DNA from: Spirochaetota bacterium
GTDB lineage: Bacteria > Spirochaetota > UBA4802 > JAFGJZ01
Assembly: GCA_023396665.1 (NCBI GenBank)
Contig: JAEWVL010000039.1
Span: 1 to 11,950, forward strand
Reading direction: 5' to 3'
DNA length: 11,950 nt
The notes under the pieces were generated by a model. It was not told the origin of the DNA, did not search any database, and worked only from the letters and a program-made list of their open reading frames with translations. Below are positions 6,191-11,950 of the stretch, piece after piece (position 1 is the stretch's first letter; each line of letters begins with the position of its first letter). Both the position numbers and the translations under genes were made by a program.

Positions 6191-7560
6191 CACCGCTCCC
6201 TTACCACCTGAAGCATTATTTTGTCAAAAGGCATTATTGATTTTCCCGCATTAATCTGAACGGGAACACCGTAATACCGCCTTTCCAGAATCTGAACCCG
6301 AATTGACCCTATCATCTCGTCATCGCTTCTGAATACGTAGGCGATGTCGCCGTCCTTTACGGGATAGTTGCGATTCACATAGAGCGCGATGCGTGAAGGA
6401 TTGCGCGCATCAAGAACGAAGCCGCTCTCACTTTCGTTGCGTATGTAATTATCGAGTGCATAGGTATATGAGGCGATCGTCTCATTTTTCTTGCGAATCT
6501 CCCTGACCAGATCGCGAACAATCTCATCATAGGTCAGCGCAGAAGATTTGGACAGCGATTCGATATGCAGTATCGAACGGGGAATTGAGTTTTTATAGGG
6601 TATTCTCTGCAAACGATTGAGAAGAAGCTGTTGTTCGCTTGTGTTCTTGCGTATAAGTGAAATTTCCTGGTCGCTTGCGGCATTTTCACGTTTCAGATCG
6701 TTATCGACACCGTCGAGCATTCTTGAGGGCATGCGATAATCGCGAACAGAACGCGCGATTATCTGGTTGAGCTGTGATTCTGTGAATTTGGGGTTATACA
6801 ATTCAATGAGACGGTCAATTTCCTGCTGATGCCTCGTGTTGATCGTATCGATGCGCTTTGTATAATAATCCCTTATTTTGTCGTTTTGAAGATTATAGAG
6901 TTCATCGTTACTTCCGAGAACAGATTGTGTGAGCTGACCCTGGGGGCCGAGTTTTCTTTTTGTTTCGGCTACTTCGTCTTCCAAAGAGGCGATCGTTTTC
7001 TCTTTCTCTCCGATTCTGGCTTCGTATCTGCGCTGAACGGCGTTTATACGCTCGCTCTGCCGTGCGTTGATATCCCGCAGCTGTGTACGTCTTTCCTCTT
7101 CGGAGATTTCTTTTGCCAAAACGGCATCTTTTAATCCTGAGAATTCCTGTCTGATCCGGTCGATCTCGTCTTCAAGACTTGTTTTCAGTTCGAAAAGCTC
7201 TTGCCGCATATCGGCGATCTTGGCTTCGCCCTGACGGGTTTGCGTTATCAGCTCGAGAAGCTTGACGTCTTCGAAATCGCTGATGTCGATCGTGATGTTC
7301 TTGCCGATATTCTGAATGTAGATTGTGTAGGCGATCGAGCCCGCGATAACTGCACCCAGAAAACCGGCGACGATCGTATACACTATCGTGCTTTTGTTGC
7401 GACGCGATTTTGCATACTCCTCTTCGAGAGAATACACATCCATACGAGCTTCGGGATCCTGAAACTCTTTCGGAAGAAACTCAGCCTTGGAATTTTCAAT
7501 CAATTCTGCAGAGGCTTCATCGACACGATTTTTTCGTGTTATTTTGTTTTCATTGTCCAT
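6190..7560 (-). CDS. Single-pass inner-membrane protein with large periplasmic coiled coil
   Basis: This 456-residue protein has a charged cytoplasmic N-terminus of about 57 residues (ending in KSRRNK), one membrane helix at about 58-82, and a large periplasmic part. The positive-inside rule puts the N-terminus in the cytoplasm. Residues 98-205 are a long Glu/Arg/Lys-rich coiled coil, with more helices to about 375. The last 75 residues (380-453) look strand-rich (RIALYVNR, GDIAYVFR, GSIRVQILERRYYGVPVQI) and may be a small beta domain. No enzymatic motif is seen. It starts 22 bases inside the end of the cyclase gene and ends one base into the secreted-protein gene, so it is translationally linked to both. 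A scaffold or partner for the cyclase is plausible but inferred from context. Confidence 0.87.
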   Translation of the reverse strand: MDNENKITRKNRVDEASAELIENSKAEFLPKEFQDPEARMDVYSLEEEYAKSRRNKSTIVYTIVAGFLGAVIAGSIAYTIYIQNIGKNITIDISDFEDVKLLELITQTRQGEAKIADMRQELFELKTSLEDEIDRIRQEFSGLKDAVLAKEISEEERRTQLRDINARQSERINAVQRRYEARIGEKEKTIASLEDEVAETKRKLGPQGQLTQSVLGSNDELYNLQNDKIRDYYTKRIDTINTRHQQEIDRLIELYNPKFTESQLNQIIARSVRDYRMPSRMLDGVDNDLKRENAASDQEISLIRKNTSEQQLLLNRLQRIPYKNSIPRSILHIESLSKSSALTYDEIVRDLVREIRKKNETIASYTYALDNYIRNESESGFVLDARNPSRIALYVNRNYPVKDGDIAYVFRSDDEMIGSIRVQILERRYYGVPVQINAGKSIMPFDKIMLQVVRER

Positions 7561-9302
7561 ATGCCTTTCCAGTTTGCAGGAGCTTTCTTGCCTGCGGTGC
7601 GGTCTCTGAAAATTTCCGCAACAGGAAGATTTATTTTACAGAATTCAGAATAAGCCGAAGACCACTTTCCGTTATAATAATCCTTGAGAGCCCGGCCGAA
7701 ACGAGTAATCTCCGATTGGAGCTGCCGTGTCATATACACCTCGGGAATTGGCCAGTAAACACGCTTTCCTTCGGTCTTTCCCTTAACCTGTACAAGATCA
7801 AGTTCGGCAAAAGTTATTCCGTGATCCGGTACATTCTTTTCGATATCGTCCTTAATATAATCCGAACAGATAACCGGAACCTTATATTCGCGGGTAAGTC
7901 CTTCGAGTCGTGATGCGGAGTTAACGTTGTCTCCGATTACCGTGTTAGTCATGCGCACATAGGATCCGATGTTGCCGTAAAAGACCTGCCCTCCGTCTAT
8001 CCCCACGCCAACCTGTATGAGCACCGCCTGGTAAACCTTCTCTTCCTGGGCGGTCAGACCGCCTTTGATGCGAACGATATGCTCTTTCTTTTTCGTCATT
8101 TCAAGCCGCAGCGCTTCTGCAACCGCATGTATCTCGTATGCGGCTTCAATGGCAGAAAGTGATTTGTTACGGGTGGATATATCACTCATGGTTCCGAACA
8201 TCGCCAGAAGCGCGTCACCGATAATAGAGCCGATCGTGCCGTCGTAACGAACGATCTCCCGTATGGCACGGTCATAATGCAGGTTGATGAGCTTGATAAT
8301 ATCGGTTCCAAGCGTCTCGGTAATGGTGGTGAAGCCCTTGATATCGGAAAAAAGAATGGCGAGCTCTTTCTGGGTTCCCTCGAGCCGTATATCCCTTTCC
8401 TTATATGCCTTGTACGCTATATCCTGATTGGTAAATTTTTTGAATATGGTGAGCAGAGTGTCGATGGTGCCGGCAAGCGAGTTAAAGGCCATACCGAGAT
8501 AGGTGATATCATCGTTCGGTGCTTTCTGCAGGGGGATAAGTTCAAGCTGTGAGTTCTTTACCATCTTCATAATCGCATTGGTGATGACTTTGATGTATCG
8601 TAACAGATAGCGCATCGCAAAAATGCCCACGATGGTGAGAAGGATGGTGATGCCCAGTATGATGATTGTAACAAGTTTGAAGGTTTCACGGGATTCTCGG
8701 GTAAACTCACGATATTCTTCGGCCCTTACGAAGTAGGCGTCCCATTTCTTGCTGTATTTGTAAATGCCGAAATACTCGTCATCGTTATACTCGAGAGAGA
8801 TAAAACCCTGTTCTTCGTTATCGGTAAGTCTGCGGTTCATCTCTGTGAGGGCTTTCTCGTCAAAAGAAGTCCAGGTCTTCTCTTCTTTCGCCCCGACAGG
8901 GGTCTCATCGAGCGCGTCGGCCGGCGGTTCGGAGATGAGAACCTGCGATGAACAGAGAATTTCGTTTTTCGGGCTAACGACGATCAGCGAGGCCTTATTT
9001 GTCTTTAGTTCGTATGCCGCCTTGTTGGCGATATTAATGAACGATCCGTTTTGGTCTTTGGTAAACTGAAAAATTTCGTACTGAGTGTTGGCAAAACCGA
9101 AAATGTCTTTCAGGTCTTTTGCCAGAAGCATCTTCATCAGACGAATCTGGGTGTTCCTGTTTTGCATCAGGTTTATATAGTTTGAGGTGAGGTTTGAAAC
9201 GAGAATGAACAGAACAAAAATGATGATGATCTTCAATTGAACGGGAATAACCGTCGTTTTGTTCACCCGTTGAAATACGCGCCACTTGCTTATTTTTGCC
9301 AT
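7539..9302 (-). CDS. Membrane-bound class III adenylate/guanylate cyclase with periplasmic sensor
   Basis: This 587-residue enzyme should make a cyclic nucleotide from ATP or GTP at the inner membrane. Membrane helices lie at about 22-39 and 209-230. Between them is a periplasmic sensor region (40-208, CACHE-like strand pattern around 104-118). A HAMP-like linker (231-284) precedes the class III catalytic domain (about 310-520). Metal-binding aspartates are D320 (FSDIKGFT) and D363 (IGDALLAMFG). Transition-state residues N461 and R465 lie in TVIGDNVNSASRLE. The usual substrate-selecting Lys, four residues before D363, is Ser359, so nucleotide preference is uncertain. A tail (528-587) ends with WKGIWTMKTK, a pattern I recall in other spirochaete cyclases. 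The ATG lacks a good ribosome binding site, but no later start would keep the first helix. It is first in a tightly overlapping operon, and the context resembles T. pallidum TP0485 (from memory). Confidence 0.93.
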   Translation of the reverse strand: MAKISKWRVFQRVNKTTVIPVQLKIIIIFVLFILVSNLTSNYINLMQNRNTQIRLMKMLLAKDLKDIFGFANTQYEIFQFTKDQNGSFINIANKAAYELKTNKASLIVVSPKNEILCSSQVLISEPPADALDETPVGAKEEKTWTSFDEKALTEMNRRLTDNEEQGFISLEYNDDEYFGIYKYSKKWDAYFVRAEEYREFTRESRETFKLVTIIILGITILLTIVGIFAMRYLLRYIKVITNAIMKMVKNSQLELIPLQKAPNDDITYLGMAFNSLAGTIDTLLTIFKKFTNQDIAYKAYKERDIRLEGTQKELAILFSDIKGFTTITETLGTDIIKLINLHYDRAIREIVRYDGTIGSIIGDALLAMFGTMSDISTRNKSLSAIEAAYEIHAVAEALRLEMTKKKEHIVRIKGGLTAQEEKVYQAVLIQVGVGIDGGQVFYGNIGSYVRMTNTVIGDNVNSASRLEGLTREYKVPVICSDYIKDDIEKNVPDHGITFAELDLVQVKGKTEGKRVYWPIPEVYMTRQLQSEITRFGRALKDYYNGKWSSAYSEFCKINLPVAEIFRDRTAGKKAPANWKGIWTMKTK

Positions 9303-9662
9303 AGGAATACCAATAGGGACCGGGGGTTCATATTATGCAAGGTCGCAAGAGTGAAAACGTTTTTCCCCGAGTCCAGAGTATTTTATTTTAGAAAGAAAAC
9401 ATGAGCTACCAACCCGTGTAGAGTATAGTGCTAGAGGAAAAAATTCAATAAATATTTAGAACCTTTCGGCAAAATAGGAAAAAAAAAGCATAATCGTGCG
9501 GATTTGCAGTCAAAAAAGTGTTCACCTGTAAAATACAGAGAGAATCAAAAAGAAAAGAAAGGGAAAACCGACAAAACGAAATATTACGAACAATGGATTA
9601 TCGTAAGAAAAGTATATTCAGAAAGTCAGAGTTGGCGGATAAAAGTAGTTAAATTAATATGG
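9303..9662 (-). other. Noncoding A+T-rich region upstream of the cyclase operon
   Basis: No credible gene is seen on either strand. On the minus strand it contains a candidate promoter (9422-9448) and a leader of about 110-120 bases. In the leader, a CGGGG segment near 9365-9369 could pair with the CCCCCGG near 9321-9326, across a loop that includes the palindrome AAAACGTTTT (9354-9363). A second -10-like CATAAT (9332-9337) has no good -35. No recognised riboswitch was found. Confidence 0.5.
9422..9448 (-). promoter_or_regulatory. Candidate promoter for the cyclase operon
   Basis: On the minus strand, TTGAAT (plus positions 9443-9448) and TATACT (9422-9427) are separated by 15 bases, shorter than the usual 17. 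The -35 hexamer is the same as at the promoter before the phasin-like gene. It lies about 120 bases upstream of the cyclase start. Confidence 0.3.
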
Positions 9663-9680
9663 TCGATAAACCCTTATCGA
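9663..9680 (-). terminator. Second hairpin downstream of the outer-membrane protein gene
   Basis: TCGATAA and TTATCGA form a perfect 7-bp stem with a four-base loop. It lies 22 bases beyond the stronger GC-rich hairpin. On the minus strand it is followed by A+T-rich sequence but no clear T run. It may be a backup terminator or an RNA-stabilising end. Confidence 0.3.
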
Positions 9681-9702
9681 TTCTGCGATCATACATGTCT
9701 GT

Positions 9703-9730
9703 GCACCGGCTCTTTGGATGGAGCCGGTGC
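9703..9730 (-). terminator. GC-rich hairpin downstream of the outer-membrane protein gene
   Basis: GCACCGGCTC and GAGCCGGTGC form a perfect 10-bp stem with an 8-base loop. It starts 15 bases after the stop codon at 9746-9748. A separate perfect palindrome CGCCCGGGCG (9731-9740) sits directly beside it. No T run follows on either strand, so it is either a factor-assisted terminator or a 3' end stabiliser. Confidence 0.5.
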
Positions 9731-9745
9731 CGCCCGGGCGATATA

Positions 9746-10270
9746 CTAAAAACAGTAACGCAATGAGACACCGAATTTAATCGGCCAGATTTTCTGTTCT
9801 TTTTCGCTGATAAAATTAGCAACAGGATGCCAGTCCACGCCGATTGCCATTGGAAGATCGGGTAAAACATATTCGATACCGATGACAGCGTCAACGCCGG
9901 CGACGAACTGGTCTTTTTCACCCCAGGATCCCGCATGAAGCCCGGCCCCGGCAAACCAGTAAAACTCTTTTGAAAGTCCGGGAATCGGCGACTGGTACTC
10001 GCATAGTCCGCTCAGCTCAACGCCTTCTTTCATGTCTGAGAGCAGCATCACCTCGAGTGCTATCGGATCAAAAAAGAAATGCTTGAAAGTGAATCCCGAA
10101 TTGCCGTCTTTTCCGGCCTCAAGGCGCAGGGCGGCAGCATTATTGTAGGGTGCCGCCTGCAGAGAGGGGGCACAAATGAAGATAGCGGAAAAGAACAAAG
10201 CGCAGATAAGCGTAATTGCTCTTTTCCGGGTACGCTTGAATAAGCTGGATACATGTTGATTGTAGTACAT
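9746..10270 (-). CDS. Small outer-membrane beta-barrel-type protein
   Basis: This 174-residue protein has a long basic n-region (KRTRKR, 12-17), a hydrophobic core (18-35) and a probable signal peptidase site after SLQA (about residue 39). The mature part of about 135 residues alternates polar and hydrophobic residues as beta strands do (ALEVMLLSDM, FYWFAGAGLHAG, QFVAGVDAVIGIEYVL, PMAIGVDWHPVANF, IKFGVSLRYCF). It ends in an aromatic residue (YCF), as outer-membrane barrels commonly do. The size would suit an eight-stranded or smaller barrel, perhaps a periplasmic-facing variant. AGGAG at 10279-10283, eight bases before the ATG, fixes the start. It follows pgeF by 57 bases in the same direction and probably shares its transcript, which ends at the hairpins downstream. 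The specific family is unknown. Confidence 0.82.
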   Translation of the reverse strand: MYYNQHVSSLFKRTRKRAITLICALFFSAIFICAPSLQAAPYNNAAALRLEAGKDGNSGFTFKHFFFDPIALEVMLLSDMKEGVELSGLCEYQSPIPGLSKEFYWFAGAGLHAGSWGEKDQFVAGVDAVIGIEYVLPDLPMAIGVDWHPVANFISEKEQKIWPIKFGVSLRYCF

Positions 10271-10327
10271 CGATGTAACTCCTGAAATTATGAGACTTCC
10301 TGAAAATTTTATGAAAAGCCATAGCTT

Positions 10328-11056
10328 TCAGCGCAATACGATATAGTTCAGATTTCTGCCATCGTCGCCCCTGCGGTGAGAGAAAAACATATCGTTAAAT
10401 GCGTAGGTGTCGAAATACGTTGCAAAAATATTATTACGCACAAGACCGGCCGAGTTGAGTTGTTCAACAATCGCCGATTTCAAATCGAGATACAGTTTCC
10501 CTTCTCTGGAAACGGTGTGCGACGGAAAATGCGAGGCGACATCCTCTTTTACTTCGTAGGACTCCACGCCGATTCCCGGCATGATATATGCCCGTATCAG
10601 AGAGGGTTTGCAGTCGCAGCGTTCGGCAAGTAAAGCAATCGTCTTGCCGCAAATATTTTTGCTTGTACCGCGCCATCCGGAATGAATCGCCGCGATAGCG
10701 CCGGGTGCGGAGAGCATGATCGCATAACAATCGGCTGTTCGTATGACAAGAGCTGATCCTTTTTGTGTGCTAATCAGCGCATCCGCATCGGCAACCGCAA
10801 GTGCCGTGGGGTCGATCGGAGTGTCTGCAAAAAAGACATCGTCTTCATGTACCTGGTTGAGAAAATAGATTTTATCCGGCGAAACTCCGGACTGAAAGTG
10901 GACAACCCATTTTTCACCGCGCCGGATTTTCTCATGTGTTGCGCCGTAAAAAACTGTGTTACAGTTTTTTGCGGCGACGGCGATATGAGTCATATTTACG
11001 GGATCGTCGACGAAAAGCAGATTCGAATCCTTTTTTGTAAATTCCAGATGCATCAT
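10328..11056 (-). CDS. pgeF: Laccase-domain protein PgeF/YfiH
   Basis: This 242-residue cytoplasmic protein is of the Cu-oxidase_4 (YfiH/LACC1) family. Members are reported to act as purine nucleoside phosphorylase/adenosine deaminase enzymes and, in E. coli, as a peptidoglycan editing factor that keeps faulty precursors out of the wall. Hallmarks appear in order: NQVHEDDV (67-74), ADALIS and IRTADC (90-96, 105-110), AAIHSGWRGT (122-131), PGIGVESYEV (160-169) and the C-terminal FFSHRRGDDGRNLNYIVL (224-241). The metal/active-site triad is H70, C110 and H125. The usual Cys-Thr pair before the final motif is replaced here (YFDTYA), a minor departure. GAGGAG eight bases before the ATG at 11054-11056 supports this start over the next in-frame ATG. 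It overlaps the PHP gene stop by four bases. Confidence 0.93.
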   Translation of the reverse strand: MMHLEFTKKDSNLLFVDDPVNMTHIAVAAKNCNTVFYGATHEKIRRGEKWVVHFQSGVSPDKIYFLNQVHEDDVFFADTPIDPTALAVADADALISTQKGSALVIRTADCYAIMLSAPGAIAAIHSGWRGTSKNICGKTIALLAERCDCKPSLIRAYIMPGIGVESYEVKEDVASHFPSHTVSREGKLYLDLKSAIVEQLNSAGLVRNNIFATYFDTYAFNDMFFSHRRGDDGRNLNYIVLR

Positions 11057-11841
11057 AAACGAATCTCCTCGATAATTCTTTTTTTGAACGCAACAAGCGA
11101 TTTGATATTCATATTTTTAAGCATTGCGCAGGCGTAATCTATATCCATTCCGGCTTCTTTCGGCGCATGTGAATCAGAACCGAGCGTAATGAGCGTGTTC
11201 TCGTCGCGTAATATCTCAAGTATCTCTGCGGAGGGATACATTTCCCTAACGGGTTTGCGCAGTCCAGCCGTGTTGACTTCAATAGCCGTGTCTGATTTTG
11301 ACGCGGCTCTCGCAATCTGTTCAACTGTCGGCAGAAAATCTTTCTCGGGGAAATATCCGAACTTTTTCGGCAGATCAAGATGGCCGATAATATTTACACG
11401 GCCGCTTTGTGCGAGCGAAAGAATATTCTCGTAATATCTCCGGTAGACTCCGTCAATACCATACAGCTCATATGCCTTGAGATTCAGTTCGAAGTCTACA
11501 GGCAATTCGTCGATCAGATGACAGGATCCGATCAGATAATCCAGTCTGCTGTCGCTGAAATATTTATGATTAAAGGTATCGAAAAAAGGGTAATCCACCT
11601 CGAAACCAATACGAATATCAATAAAGTCCTGCATTACCTCACGCAGTTCTTCGATCATTTTGATGTAGTGCTCGGTCTCTTCGGCGGCCATCGTGACCTC
11701 TTTTCGCAGATGTTCGGGCAGCGGGGCATGATCGGAAAAACCGAATATGGCGATGTTTCTTTCAACGGCCTGTTGTGCGTATTCGGCTGGAGTCCCGCTC
11801 GCATGGCCGCATAAATAGGTGTGATTGTGAAGATCTATCAT
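11053..11841 (-). CDS. PHP-domain phosphatase, histidinol-phosphate phosphatase-like
   Basis: This 262-residue enzyme of the PHP superfamily is closest in pattern to HisJ/HisK-type histidinol-phosphate phosphatases, which remove phosphate from L-histidinol phosphate using a trinuclear metal centre. Metal ligands are visible in order: H5 and H7 (DLHNHT), H13, D37-H38 (SDHAP), E81 (GFEVDY), H108 (GSCH), H154 (GHLDLPKKFG), and D223 with H225 (GSDSHAP). EVNTAGLRKP at 188-197 and EMYPS are also typical of the HisJ group. The start follows two bases after the stop of the preceding gene, and the stop overlaps the pgeF start by four bases. No other histidine-biosynthesis gene is adjacent, so a different phosphoester substrate is possible. 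Confidence 0.88.
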   Translation of the reverse strand: MIDLHNHTYLCGHASGTPAEYAQQAVERNIAIFGFSDHAPLPEHLRKEVTMAAEETEHYIKMIEELREVMQDFIDIRIGFEVDYPFFDTFNHKYFSDSRLDYLIGSCHLIDELPVDFELNLKAYELYGIDGVYRRYYENILSLAQSGRVNIIGHLDLPKKFGYFPEKDFLPTVEQIARAASKSDTAIEVNTAGLRKPVREMYPSAEILEILRDENTLITLGSDSHAPKEAGMDIDYACAMLKNMNIKSLVAFKKRIIEEIRL

Positions 11842-11843
11842 CG

Positions 11844-11950
11844 TCAGTACCCGTTTTTCGAATAAAATAGGGATATCTCGTCGAGCATTACCAGAATCTG
11901 CTGTTCGGGGTAAGTATCTGTACGGAAGAGAAATTTGTCAATAGCATCAT
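11844..11950 (-). CDS. C-terminal fragment of an unrecognised gene, cut by the window edge
   Basis: A minus-strand reading frame is open from the window edge and ends at TGA (11844-11846), only two bases before the PHP gene start. The visible 34 residues (ending LFYSKNGY) are too few to assign a family. The tight spacing, typical of operon genes, makes a real gene likely. Its ribosome binding and start lie outside the window. Confidence 0.65.
   Translation of the reverse strand, partial: DAIDKFLFRTDTYPEQQILVMLDEISLFYSKNGY

Noticed and set aside
6191..6193. GTG as start of the secreted coiled-coil protein
   Set aside because: The AGGGAG site is only two bases from the GTG but five from the adjacent ATG, which fits better.
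7201..7913. Long plus-strand frames opposite the membrane coiled-coil and cyclase genes
   Set aside because: They are antisense to genes with clear domains and membrane segments, lack ribosome binding sites and have no recognisable motifs.
9504..9749. Plus-strand open frame of 81 codons in the long intergenic region
   Set aside because: It starts with TTG without a ribosome binding site, has a Lys-rich low-complexity start, and runs through the hairpins behind the outer-membrane protein gene. It does not resemble a real protein.

Overview
The window looks like a chromosomal stretch of a spirochaete-like bacterium, with about 45% G+C by eye. This is inferred from gene style only: a Treponema-like class III nucleotidyl cyclase followed by coiled-coil envelope proteins, a loose lipobox, a small outer-membrane barrel protein, and a phasin-like protein paired with a large unrecognised cytoplasmic protein. 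No mobile element, CRISPR array, rRNA or tRNA was seen.

Layout. Plus strand: 148-1059 encodes thioredoxin reductase (trxB), followed by a probable terminator. A 335-base gap then holds a good sigma70-type promoter with an inverted repeat over its -35 box. This promoter probably drives a two-gene unit, 1395-3614: a phasin-like coiled-coil protein and a 622-residue protein of unknown function. Minus strand: everything from 9302 down to 3645 reads as one probable operon. Its order is a membrane-bound class III cyclase, a single-pass membrane coiled-coil protein, a secreted coiled-coil protein, a DUF167/YggU protein, a probable lipoprotein, and a stand-alone MnmC-type (DUF752) methyltransferase. 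The first four genes overlap one another by 1-22 bases. A noncoding stretch of about 440 bases (9303-9745) separates this operon from a second minus-strand group: the tail of an unknown gene, a PHP-family phosphatase, PgeF/YfiH, and a small outer-membrane barrel-type protein. This second group ends at two hairpins.

How the genes may work together. The cyclase has a periplasmic sensor domain and is tightly coupled to two proteins that reach into the periplasm, so those three may form one envelope-sensing cyclic-nucleotide unit (inference). TrxB supplies reduced thioredoxin. PgeF polices peptidoglycan precursors or acts on purine nucleosides. The PHP protein resembles histidinol-phosphate phosphatase but has no other histidine genes nearby. 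The phasin-like and 622-residue proteins are probably functional partners.

The points most worth a second look are the cyclase's unusual substrate-recognition residue (Ser359 where Lys is usual), the cyclase/envelope gene cassette, the unknown 622-residue protein, and a perfect 11-bp hairpin near the 5' end of the DUF167 gene.
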